Below are positions 23,919 to 30,812 of a stretch of DNA of 33,839 nucleotides, one piece after another (the first letter of the stretch is position 1; each line of letters begins with the position of its first letter). Origin of the DNA: a bacterium (GTDB lineage: Bacteria > Bacillota_I > Bacilli_A > Izemoplasmatales > Izemoplasmataceae); NCBI GenBank assembly GCA_018400615.1, contig JAGYML010000009.1:1-33839 (forward strand), written 5' to 3'. The notes beneath the pieces are model-generated. The model was not told the DNA's origin, did no database searches, and saw nothing but the letters and a program-made list of their open reading frames with translations. The translations under genes and the position numbers were made by a program.

Positions 23919-24359
23919 ATGGATAAGAGAGAAAAGGCAAAACGCCTCAAAAAATTGAACTCTGAACAGTACAAGGTTACACAAAAAAATGGTACCGAAA
24001 GGCCTTATCAAAACGCCTATTACAACAACACAGAAGAAGGGCTGTACGTCGACATCGTCAGTGGCGAAGTGCTTTTTACCAGCAACGAACAATATGATGC
24101 AGGATGTGGCTGGCCGAGTTTCACGAAACCAGTAGGCGAAGTGAACATCGATCTCGATACGACTCACGGCATGCGCCGTGAAGAAGTCAGAAGCGTCGAA
24201 GCCGATTCTCATCTGGGCCATGTGTTCAACGACGGCCCACCTGAAGAAGGCGGATTGCGCTATTGCATGAATTCTGCAGCCATGCGCTTTATTCCCAAAG
24301 CCAAACTGAAAGAAGAAGGCTATGGTGCCTATCTCAAATACTTTGGCGAGGAGGAATGA
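23919..24359 (+). CDS. msrB: Peptide-methionine (R)-S-oxide reductase MsrB
   Basis: This protein repairs oxidised methionine (the R-sulfoxide) in proteins, in the cytoplasm. The 146-residue protein has the catalytic cysteine C116 in [11 protein letters not shown], a candidate resolving cysteine C63 in GCGWPSF, and [11 protein letters not shown] at about 97-107. The two CxxC zinc motifs of many MsrB proteins are absent (the first position reads [12 protein letters not shown]), which is normal in zinc-free forms. It sits between a membrane protein and yaaA, and both neighbours on the downstream side deal with oxidative damage. GGAG precedes ATG by about eight bases. Confidence 0.95.
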   Translation: MDKREKAKRLKKLNSEQYKVTQKNGTERPYQNAYYNNTEEGLYVDIVSGEVLFTSNEQYDAGCGWPSFTKPVGEVNIDLDTTHGMRREEVRSVEADSHLGHVFNDGPPEEGGLRYCMNSAAMRFIPKAKLKEEGYGAYLKYFGEEE

Positions 24360-24361
24360 CC

Positions 24362-25066
24362 ATGAAATTCCTTATTGCCCCTTCCAAAACCATGGAACCG
24401 ACATTGAACTGTGAGGCCAACACGATTCTTTTTCCAAAGATGCGTGCCACCATGCTTGAGTATTTGAAATCGATGAACAGAGAAACCCTTAGAGAATTTT
24501 ACGGCGTATCACAGGAACTCGCCGATTTCAATTATGAAAGAGTGCATGATTTCAAAGAAAACAACCATGCGCTTTATACGTATGTGGGTGAGCAATTCAA
24601 AGCCCTTGAAGCGGAATCATTGAATGAAGAAGCCGTAGCGTATCTCAATGATCACCTGATTATTCTGAGTGCCATGTATGGCGCTGTGAGACCCTTTGAC
24701 TGCATTGGCCTTTACAGACTCCCCATGGGCCTCAAGAAAGACAATAAAAAGTTTTCCAGTCTCTGGCGGGATACGCTGGAACCCCATTTTCAGGGTGAAA
24801 CCCTGATCAACCTTGCCAGCAAGGAATATGCAGATGCCCTTAAAGGCCTCCCGATGACACGAATCGATTTTATGATTCCCAGTAAAAAAGGCGGGTACCG
24901 AAAAGCCCATGCGATGGAAGCGAAAAAAATGCGCGGTCTATTTGTGCGGTATGTTGCACAAAATAAAGTCAAAGGCCTGGAAGGTCTAAAATCCTTCGAC
25001 TGGGAAGAGTATGCTTATGATGAATCCTTGTCCAACGAGGGCATGCTTGTGTTTAAAAGGGCGTAA
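24362..25066 (+). CDS. yaaA: Peroxide stress protein YaaA
   Basis: This 234-residue protein of the UPF0246/YaaA family is known to limit free iron and oxidative DNA damage during peroxide stress. Family blocks are MKFLIAPSKTM at the N-terminus, LSAMYGAVRPFDCIGLYRLPMG (about 101-122), LINLASKEYADAL, and the closing FRKA-like SNEGMLVFKRA. The track start (24263) is out of frame inside msrB. ATG 24362 is about eight bases after GGAGG and is favoured over 24356. It overlaps none of msrB and ends an apparent oxidative-stress operon, with a terminator at 25234. Confidence 0.92.
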   Translation: MKFLIAPSKTMEPTLNCEANTILFPKMRATMLEYLKSMNRETLREFYGVSQELADFNYERVHDFKENNHALYTYVGEQFKALEAESLNEEAVAYLNDHLIILSAMYGAVRPFDCIGLYRLPMGLKKDNKKFSSLWRDTLEPHFQGETLINLASKEYADALKGLPMTRIDFMIPSKKGGYRKAHAMEAKKMRGLFVRYVAQNKVKGLEGLKSFDWEEYAYDESLSNEGMLVFKRA

Positions 25067-25199
25067 CCGGCGTTCATAAAAACCTTGTAAAAAAGTCCCA
25101 TGGTCTTTTGTGAATTCACACGAACAGATGACTTTGAAACTTAAAAAACACTGTCGAAAAGAAGGTACGCTTATAATCGAACCCTCAAACCCAAATAGA

Positions 25200-25218
25200 A
25201 AGCCAAACAATTTGGCTT
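25200..25218 (+). other. Short hairpin upstream of the yaaA terminator
   Basis: AAGCCAAA CAA TTTGGCTT forms an 8-bp stem. Both arms share AAGCC/GGCTT with the terminator 16 bases downstream, so an alternative pairing is possible. The rest of 25067-25233 holds no supported gene; a TATAAT at 25172 has no good -35. Confidence 0.5.
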
Positions 25219-25233
25219 ATACACCAAGAATGC

Positions 25234-25264
25234 AAAGCCTTACGCGCGTAAGGCTTTTATTTTG
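25234..25264 (+). terminator. Terminator of the yaaA operon
   Basis: A perfect 24-nt palindrome, AAAGCCTTACGC/GCGTAAGGCTTT, with TTTTATTTT after it on the plus strand. Confidence 0.88.
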
Positions 25265-25267
25265 CAG

Positions 25268-25295
25268 AAAAAAAGACACGGAATTCCGTGTCTTT
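25268..25295 (-). terminator. Terminator of the nucleoside-kinase-like gene
   Basis: A perfect 24-nt palindrome, AAAGACACGGAA/TTCCGTGTCTTT, followed on the minus strand by T7 (A7 at 25268-25274). Confidence 0.85.
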
Positions 25296-25313
25296 GTTAA
25301 GGAGAGGGGAGGC

Positions 25314-26954
25314 TTAGAGTTCGAAACAGCTGCCCCCGATAAATTCACGCAAGAGTGAATTGCATGGGACGTGGCGGTCATCGATGTCCTTGAAGTATTT
25401 GAGGAACTTGATGAGTCTGTTGGCGGTAATGAAGTACTCGCTTTTGCGTGGGATGTCCATAAGGGAATCGAGTGCATACTTTTTCATGACTGAAAGTTCA
25501 TAAGAAAGGGCGCTGTTGAAGATGTAATCGGCCCCTTCTTGGTGAGGATAGATCCATCTGAATTCACCTGCGCGTACAGAAGGCCACATGCCAATGGTTT
25601 TGCTCGCGGGGGCATTTCTGAATTTCTTGTCACGCACAATTCTTCTTAGAAGACGCAGGTTGGTGATGCTGATGGGGTTGTGGTTGTCGATGTTCATTTG
25701 CAGTTGAGGACTGATGAAAATCTTGTATTTCTGATGTTGAGGAATCAGTTCAGTAAGGGTTTCGTTGAGGGCATGAATCCCTTCAATGATGATGGGGTTG
25801 TTTTCACTGATTTGCATTTTCGTATAGCCATTGCGTTTTTTCTCCATGAAGTCAAAGATTGGAATTTTGACTTCTTCACCTTGAATGAGGTCAAGCATGT
25901 TCTGGTTGAAAAGATCGATGTCAAGCGTGTTGATGTGTTCGAGATCGATTTGGCCGTTCTCATCGGGTTCTATCTTGTCACGGTCAAGGTAATAGTTGTC
26001 AAGTGAAATCATGACCGGTTTCAACCCTTGTGAAAGCAGTTCAACACGCAAGCGGTTTGAAAATGTGGTTTTGCCACTTGAAGAAGGGCCGGCAATTGCG
26101 ATGAGACGGATGTCGTCGTTGTGTGCCTTGATGGTGCGCCCAATTTCAGAAAGCATCTGATTATGCTTGGCTTCATTGACCTGGACAAAATCCACTAAGG
26201 CGCTACTTTCGGCGTGGTGGTTGATTTGAGCGATATTTTCAGCATCAATACGCTGGCTCCAGCGGTTTGCTTGTCTCAGAGTCCGTCCATAAGAGGGGGC
26301 GTCTTCGAACTTGGGAATCTTTCCATTCACTTCGGCGCGAGGATACTGAATCAGGAATCCGGGTGGGTAGGCTCTTAACTTAAAGCGTTTGAGATACCCC
26401 GTAGAAGGCACCATGAGTGCATACATGTAGTTCATGTAATCGCCGGCCTGATAAAAGTGGACCGTATCTTCAGGACGGTATTGGATAACATCGATTTTAT
26501 CGTCATATCCGTGTTTTTTATAAAATTCAATGGCTTCTTCAGTATTCATTTTTTTACGCTTGAGTGGAAGGTCTTCCTCAATAAGACGGGTCATTTCCTT
26601 GCGCAATTTATTGAGTATGCCACTCATGTCGCTGCCTTTTTCCAAATTCAGAATATGACAGAACGTGGTTCTTGAAATACTGTAGTTGAATTTGAATTCA
26701 AAATCCGGGTAGATATTGTGAAAGGCCATGGCCACTAAAAAGCGTAGTGACGCTTCATACGTATGAATTGCCTCGGAATGCGTCGCATCAAGAAACTCCA
26801 CTGTGGCGTCATAATCCACTTCATAGTGAAGTTCACGTAAACGGTTGTTGACAAGCGCAATGAAATACTGCTGGTCCTTGTCTTCAATGAGATCCAGCAA
26901 ACGCACTTTTTCCTTGAATGTTTTCTTTTCGTTGTTAAGGGTTAGTGTAAACAT
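25314..26954 (-). CDS. TGS-domain nucleoside (uridine) kinase-like protein
   Basis: This 546-residue fusion has an N-terminal TGS/ThrRS-like part (about 1-75) and a threonyl-tRNA-synthetase second-additional-domain-like region (about 45-225), with HSEAIHTYEASLRFLVAMAF and a PPGFLIQYPR segment. A uridine-kinase/phosphoribulokinase P-loop domain (about 285-480) follows, with AIAGPSSSGKTTFSNRL and the second box MISLDNYYLDRDKI. The architecture is common in Bacillota and usually annotated nucleoside kinase, but its physiological substrate is not established. No aminoacylation core is present. ATG at 26954 with AAGGAG about eight bases upstream is preferred to 26960. It has its own extended -10 promoter. 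Confidence 0.85.
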   Translation of the reverse strand: MFTLTLNNEKKTFKEKVRLLDLIEDKDQQYFIALVNNRLRELHYEVDYDATVEFLDATHSEAIHTYEASLRFLVAMAFHNIYPDFEFKFNYSISRTTFCHILNLEKGSDMSGILNKLRKEMTRLIEEDLPLKRKKMNTEEAIEFYKKHGYDDKIDVIQYRPEDTVHFYQAGDYMNYMYALMVPSTGYLKRFKLRAYPPGFLIQYPRAEVNGKIPKFEDAPSYGRTLRQANRWSQRIDAENIAQINHHAESSALVDFVQVNEAKHNQMLSEIGRTIKAHNDDIRLIAIAGPSSSGKTTFSNRLRVELLSQGLKPVMISLDNYYLDRDKIEPDENGQIDLEHINTLDIDLFNQNMLDLIQGEEVKIPIFDFMEKKRNGYTKMQISENNPIIIEGIHALNETLTELIPQHQKYKIFISPQLQMNIDNHNPISITNLRLLRRIVRDKKFRNAPASKTIGMWPSVRAGEFRWIYPHQEGADYIFNSALSYELSVMKKYALDSLMDIPRKSEYFITANRLIKFLKYFKDIDDRHVPCNSLLREFIGGSCFEL

Positions 26955-26989
26955 AGACATTCTCCTTCAAAACTAATGGGTAACATACC

Positions 26990-27017
26990 ATTATATCAAT
27001 TAGTTTTTGTTTTGCAA
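26990..27017 (-). promoter_or_regulatory. Promoter of the nucleoside-kinase-like gene
   Basis: On the minus strand, TTGCAA (27017-27012), a 16-base spacer and TATAAT (26995-26990) with an extended TGA just upstream. Confidence 0.78.
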
Positions 27018-27026
27018 GCGCTTATT
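27012..27026 (+). promoter_or_regulatory. Possible cre-like operator over the -35 box
   Basis: TTGCAAGCGCTTATT matches the WTGNAANCGNWNNCW catabolite-responsive consensus at 14 of 15 positions and covers the -35 of the minus-strand promoter. It is a candidate only. Confidence 0.3.
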
Positions 27027-27060
27027 TTTATAATTTTAGCTGGGTTTTATAAATAGTCCT

Positions 27061-28236
27061 TCAAGCAGGGGACTCCTTGCGTAGAAGGGCCAATTGAGTT
27101 CGATCGGTGAGTATGGCTCCAAGGGGAGCGGTTATGAGGATTGAAAGCACTGCAATGGCCAGCATGGTTTCACCACGGTTGATGCCCATGGACAGAGGAA
27201 TGGATGCGATGGAGGCTTGCACAGTGGCTTTGGGTAAATAGGCGAATACGACGAAAAGCCGTTCTTTTTTTGTAAGTGGCGTGTGTTGCGTTGCGAAGAA
27301 AGATCCGATGCTTCTTATGAAAAGTGCTCCGAGAATCAAAGCAACGGCCATCAGACCGACTGTGGGAATAAGGGTGATGTCTACCGCCGCGCCCACTAGT
27401 ACGAAGAGAAGCAGTTCTGTGAATACCCAGATACGCTCATACTTGTATACAAGGCGTTTAGCAAGCAATTGATAGCGAGCCAGCAAGGTAATGCCCATCG
27501 CGAATATGGCCAGTAATCCAGAAATCATGAGTATGTCTTCAAGCGCAATGAATAAGAATGAAGCACTCAGAAGAATCATGATTTTCCCTGTATCACGTAG
27601 GTGGTAGTATTTGAAAAGTCTCACAAAAAGCTCCCCAAAGACCGCGCCCAAAAGCACACCACCAATCAACGTGACTGGCAGGAATAAAAAGGATGACAGT
27701 CCAGCCTCACCTGTTGTGTAACTGCTTATCAATGCCGTGAACACTACAATCACATAGATGTCATCTACAGAAGCTCCGGCGAGTATCATCTGTGGAATCT
27801 TCTGATCGGTCCCCTTTTTCAATTTCATCATTTTAAGCATTCTCGGTACGACGATAGCGGGTGAGACAGCCGCAAGTATGCCCCCGAGGATCGCGGCTTC
27901 CAAATAGGTAAAGCCCAAAAAGATGGGGGCGAGGATAACCACTGCCAACAGTTCCAAAGAAGCCGGAACAAAAGCCAGAAGAATGGCGGGCCGTCCCACC
28001 GTTTTCAAATCGTTCAAATCGAGGGACAGTCCAGCTCTAAGCAATATCACAACCAACGCAATCTGTCTGAGATCAAGAGAGATGTCAAGGAGGCTTTCAT
28101 CAAGCAAATCAAGGACATAAGGTCCAAGCAGCATCCCCGTAAAAATCATTCCGACAATCCTTGGCAAACCAATTTTCAAACTGATTTCAGACAGAAACAA
28201 GCCGGTGAGTATAATGAGTGCAAGTGATAAAAGCAT
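27061..28236 (-). CDS. CPA-family monovalent cation:proton antiporter
   Basis: This 391-residue membrane protein has about 12 transmembrane helices and exchanges Na+ or K+ for protons. The start M16 of the track ORF (28236) has GGAGG seven bases upstream. Conserved family features are GLPRIVGMIFTGMLLGP near residues 22-40, VSPAIVVPRM near 124-133, and ASVDDIYVIVVF, in which D158-D159 form the ion-binding pair. A double aspartate is typical of electrogenic (CPA2/NapA-like) antiporters, whereas NhaP-type CPA1 proteins usually have ND. The ion specificity cannot be read from the sequence. No terminator is visible after the stop, so readthrough into the kinase gene is possible. Otherwise it is a single gene with its own promoter. 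Confidence 0.85.
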   Translation of the reverse strand: MLLSLALIILTGLFLSEISLKIGLPRIVGMIFTGMLLGPYVLDLLDESLLDISLDLRQIALVVILLRAGLSLDLNDLKTVGRPAILLAFVPASLELLAVVILAPIFLGFTYLEAAILGGILAAVSPAIVVPRMLKMMKLKKGTDQKIPQMILAGASVDDIYVIVVFTALISSYTTGEAGLSSFLFLPVTLIGGVLLGAVFGELFVRLFKYYHLRDTGKIMILLSASFLFIALEDILMISGLLAIFAMGITLLARYQLLAKRLVYKYERIWVFTELLLFVLVGAAVDITLIPTVGLMAVALILGALFIRSIGSFFATQHTPLTKKERLFVVFAYLPKATVQASIASIPLSMGINRGETMLAIAVLSILITAPLGAILTDRTQLALLRKESPA

Positions 28237-28269
28237 AGTCTGGCCTCCATAAATGTCAATTACATGAAA

Positions 28270-28298
28270 AGTGTATGCCAAAACACCTTGGGTGTCAA
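28270..28298 (-). promoter_or_regulatory. Antiporter promoter
   Basis: On the minus strand, TTGACA (28298-28293), 17-base spacer and TACACT (28275-28270). Confidence 0.72.
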
Positions 28299-28374
28299 TG
28301 TGAAAGGGAGGAGCTTAACACTTTATTAATCACGCTCAAGATGGTAAAATTTTATTGTTTCCTTAAAAAAGGGC

Positions 28375-28403
28375 TTTTCAACCATATAAATTCATGGTAG
28401 AAT
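28375..28403 (+). promoter_or_regulatory. tRNA-Thr promoter
   Basis: TTTTCA (28375-28380), 17-base spacer and TAGAAT (28398-28403) with an extended TGG just upstream. The tRNA begins about 24 bases downstream of the -10. Confidence 0.72.
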
Positions 28404-28426
28404 GATTAAGGCTTTTATGGCCCAAT

Positions 28427-28503
28427 GCCGCTTTAGCTCCAACCGGTAGAGCAGATCCATGGTAAGGATAAGGTTGCTGGTTCGACTCCGGCAAGCGGCA
28501 CCA
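28427..28503 (+). tRNA. tRNA-Thr(GGT)
   Basis: This 77-nucleotide tRNA has acceptor GCCGCTT/AAGCGGC, D-arm GCTC/GAGC, anticodon loop ATGGTAA (anticodon GGT), T-arm GCTGG TTCGACT CCGGC, and encoded CCA. The first anticodon-stem pair is unusual: G27 faces A43, leaving four good pairs. Confidence 0.94.
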
Positions 28504-28515
28504 TTTGAAATTGAC

Positions 28516-28542
28516 AATAGCTTGCTTCGGCAAGCTATTTTT
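28516..28542 (+). terminator. tRNA-Thr terminator
   Basis: Stem AATAGCTTGC/GCAAGCTATT closed by a TTCG tetraloop, then TTTTT. A TTGACA at 28511 overlaps it, but no well-spaced -10 is seen for the following gene. Confidence 0.93.
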
Positions 28543-28568
28543 ATTACCATTAACCAGGGAGGCAATTT

Positions 28569-29387
28569 ATGAAAAGAATACTCGTCACAGGGGTCACCAG
28601 CGGAATTGGTGAAGCGTTGCTTCGCCACTATGTGAATCAGGGCCATTTCGTCATAGGCATCGCCAGGAATCAAAAGAAAATCGATGCGCTTTCGAAGTCA
28701 ATAAAAGAAGCCAATTATAAAATTTATCGTGCGGATTTTTCCGCATTAAAAAGTGTGCGAAGCCTTTCTGAAAAAATCCATGAAGCATACGGAGATGGTT
28801 TGGACATCCTCATCAATAATGCAGGTCTCGTATCAAGTGGAAAAACGTTCACTGAAGATGGCTTTGAACTTCAGTATCAGGTCAATCATCTGAGTGGGGT
28901 GCTTTTGACACTGAACCTTTCACCTCTATTGATGAAGCGCAATGGGCGCGTAATCATGACCGGAAGTGACGCCCACAAGAAAGCGCGCTTTGAACGCGAA
29001 GACATTGAAGCCTTGACGCATTACCATGCGATCAGGAGCTATGCAAGAACCAAACTGTACAATCTTATGTTTGCCCACTGGCTCAATGCCTCACCCAAGA
29101 CCCCACACTGTTACGTCGTATCGCCTGGGCGTGTCAAGACGCCCATCGGCACCAAGGATACCTCGGTTTTTCACGCCACTTTCTGGAAGCTCTTCACCTA
29201 TTTTGGAAAAGGACCAGAAAAAGTCATAAAAACTTATGATTATTTGATAAAAACGCCTAGCTCAGAATTGACAGCCACCTATTATCATGACGCAAAAGTT
29301 CATGAAGAAAGCCCCCTTGCACAACACCAGTCCAATATCGATGCCTTGATGGACAAAACACTGAAAGACTTGAATCTGGACCAATAA
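28569..29387 (+). CDS. Short-chain dehydrogenase/reductase (SDR)
   Basis: This 272-residue classical SDR oxidoreductase using NAD(P)H has the cofactor motif TGVTSGIG at 7-14, LINNAG at 81-86, the catalytic S133 in MTGSDAH, and Y158/K162 in SYARTK. The DFSALKSVRSL segment and the extended C-terminus resemble the retinol-dehydrogenase/WW-oxidoreductase branch, but the substrate is unknown. It starts with GGGAGG about seven bases before the ATG. It is a single gene with a shared terminator after the stop and no close operon partners. Confidence 0.9.
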   Translation: MKRILVTGVTSGIGEALLRHYVNQGHFVIGIARNQKKIDALSKSIKEANYKIYRADFSALKSVRSLSEKIHEAYGDGLDILINNAGLVSSGKTFTEDGFELQYQVNHLSGVLLTLNLSPLLMKRNGRVIMTGSDAHKKARFEREDIEALTHYHAIRSYARTKLYNLMFAHWLNASPKTPHCYVVSPGRVKTPIGTKDTSVFHATFWKLFTYFGKGPEKVIKTYDYLIKTPSSELTATYYHDAKVHEESPLAQHQSNIDALMDKTLKDLNLDQ

Positions 29388-29413
29388 AAAAAGGAGACCG
29401 CGTCTCCTTTTTT
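29387..29413. terminator. Bidirectional terminator between SDR and the DUF2089 operon
   Basis: AAAAAAGGAGAC / GTCTCCTTTTTT with a CGC loop. Converging genes on both sides share it. Confidence 0.9.
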
Positions 29414-29800
29414 CTATTCCACCACGATTTCGACAATGTCGCCATCATTGGATTGAATGTCTACGAGTTTGCCCACAGTACCCGCTTCAATCATATCGAC
29501 AATGCTGGAAAAATCAAAGTCGGGATCGATTTCCTTGAGTTTGTCCAGTTTTGGAATGCCCTTCTTGCCGGGTGATTTCAAAACCATTTTTGCGAATTCC
29601 AGAGGAATCTGAACGTTGACCTTGTCACCATCACTGCTTAAAATTCGGATCTTGAACATTTTGAAAGCCTGTTTCTTAGGGGGCTTGGGACTCTGCTCAT
29701 CACTTTTTACTTTGAGGGCTTTAAGCAATTCAGAGCCTTCTTGTGGTGTGATCGTCCCTTTTTCAATCATTTGAAGTATTTTGAGTTTTTCCTCATTCAT
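29414..29800 (-). CDS. SHOCT/YvlB-like small protein, third gene of the DUF2089 operon
   Basis: This 128-residue protein has an N-terminal helical motif (about 5-30) ILQMIEKGTITPQEGSELLKAL, also found in YvlB-type and SHOCT-like proteins. A basic linker (KPPKKQAFKMFK) follows, then a mixed alpha/beta C-terminal region with a repeated acidic surface and VDIVEIVVE-type strands. The start M6 of the track ORF (29800) has GGAGGTGA just upstream and overlaps the DUF2089 gene by 8 bases. No enzyme motif is visible. Function unknown; regulation together with its neighbours is likely. Confidence 0.78.
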   Translation of the reverse strand: MNEEKLKILQMIEKGTITPQEGSELLKALKVKSDEQSPKPPKKQAFKMFKIRILSSDGDKVNVQIPLEFAKMVLKSPGKKGIPKLDKLKEIDPDFDFSSIVDMIEAGTVGKLVDIQSNDGDIVEIVVE

Positions 29801-30176
29801 TGTCTTCACCTCCAAGAAGATTCATGGCTTCTTGTGAACTGATTTCGCCATTGGCCAGTCTTTGAAGTACCTGGTCCTTTTCATAGTCCATCGGTTCATC
29901 GGAATCGTCATCCGTATAACCTAGGGCCGTAATGACTTCGCTGAGTTGTTTCTTGACTGTTGGATAAGAAACTTTCAATTCTTTTTCCAGTTTTTTGATG
30001 GACCCCTTGTTCTTGATGAAGAGTTCAATGAAGTAAAGATTTTCCTTTGAAAGATAGTTGAATTTTGACAATTGAAATTCGCCACTGATTTCAGTGTGGC
30101 AGTTAGAACACTGAAGCTTTGTTACATAGAGATCCTGTCCGCAAATGGGGCATTCTCCAATGACATGTTTAGCCAT
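29793..30176 (-). CDS. DUF2089 zinc-ribbon / helix-turn-helix regulator
   Basis: This 127-residue DUF2089 protein has an N-terminal zinc ribbon (C9, C12, C23, C26). An HTH region follows (about 50-82) containing IKKLEKELKVSYPTVKKQLSEV, and then a C-terminal copy (about 104-121) of the same short motif seen in its neighbours, LQRLANGEISSQEAMNLLGG. It probably binds DNA and may control this operon. AAGGAG lies about eight bases before the ATG. The gene is 11 bases after its upstream neighbour's stop. Confidence 0.88.
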   Translation of the reverse strand: MAKHVIGECPICGQDLYVTKLQCSNCHTEISGEFQLSKFNYLSKENLYFIELFIKNKGSIKKLEKELKVSYPTVKKQLSEVITALGYTDDDSDEPMDYEKDQVLQRLANGEISSQEAMNLLGGEDNE

Positions 30177-30187
30177 ATAATCACTCC

Positions 30188-30553
30188 TTAATATAGTTTG
30201 ATGTACACAGTCGCATCTTTTGACTCAACTGTGATGGTGGTATTCTTGGCATACTTGAGCATTTCAATCAAGGTCTCTTTTTCAAGCGTCCACTCTTCGT
30301 TCTTGCTCAGTTGTTTGTGCAATTGGTTGACAACCGCAAAGCGTATCAGTCCAAGTGGTAGAGGCAACGCAAAGAGGATGCGCAGGAACGCTCTAACGGC
30401 TTTTGATTCATCGTGAGGGTCCACATAGAGTTTCACAAAACGGGCCTTTTTCGGCTTGTCAGGCAAAAGGGTATGGTGCTCCAAAAGCGCATGGGCCTGA
30501 AAAATACTGATTTGACCATCCGCCAAATCGTTAAGGACTTCAAGTTCGTTCAT
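30188..30553 (-). CDS. SHOCT/YvlB-like protein, first gene of the DUF2089 operon
   Basis: This 121-residue protein (start M3 of the track ORF, GGAGGTG three bases before ATG) opens with the shared motif VLNDLADGQISIFQAHALLEHH. It continues with a linker, a short hydrophobic helix (FLRILFALPLPLGLIRFAV, about 58-75) that could be membrane-associated, and a C-terminal strand pattern TITVESKDATVYIKLY. No named family beyond YvlB-like is claimed. It is the promoter-proximal gene of the operon. Confidence 0.75.
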   Translation of the reverse strand: MNELEVLNDLADGQISIFQAHALLEHHTLLPDKPKKARFVKLYVDPHDESKAVRAFLRILFALPLPLGLIRFAVVNQLHKQLSKNEEWTLEKETLIEMLKYAKNTTITVESKDATVYIKLY

Positions 30554-30590
30554 AAACACCTCCGGGTATTGAAAAGGGTTCTATACACAC

Positions 30591-30619
30591 ATTATAGAGC
30601 GTGCAAACAAAAAAGTCAA
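30591..30619 (-). promoter_or_regulatory. Promoter of the DUF2089 operon
   Basis: On the minus strand, TTGACT (30619-30614), a 17-base spacer and a perfect TATAAT (30596-30591). Confidence 0.85.
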
Positions 30620-30739
30620 ACATAAAATGAAATAAATTAATATAAATGTTAATATTATTAAATTATAATATGCTACACATTTAAAATATAAACAAAATAA
30701 CTCAATTTAAAATGTTTTTATATATTGATTCAGTCAACT

Positions 30740-30771
30740 TTGTAGAAAAAAGGACGGCTTTGGTATATAAT
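30740..30771 (+). promoter_or_regulatory. Possible promoter of the activase gene
   Basis: TTGTAG at 30740-30745 and TATAAT at 30766-30771 are 20 bases apart; the alternative TGGTATATA is 18 from TTGTAG. Region 30620-30739 is extremely AT-rich and otherwise shows no gene. TAAGGTGA serves as ribosome binding site for 30813. Confidence 0.5.
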
Positions 30772-30812
30772 AGATAAAGATAGGATAAGGACACATTACG
30801 TAAGGTGATACA

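Noticed and set aside
25110-25358. 82-aa plus-strand ORF in the gap after yaaA
   Set aside because: It runs through two terminator palindromes and into the opposite gene, with no ribosome binding site.
28511-28541. TTGACA with a TATTTT as a promoter for the SDR gene
   Set aside because: The spacing is 19 or more and the elements lie within the tRNA terminator hairpin.
30620-30739. AT-rich stretch as a replication origin or centromere-like element
   Set aside because: It has no DnaA boxes, iterons or ordered repeats; it looks like ordinary divergent promoter DNA.
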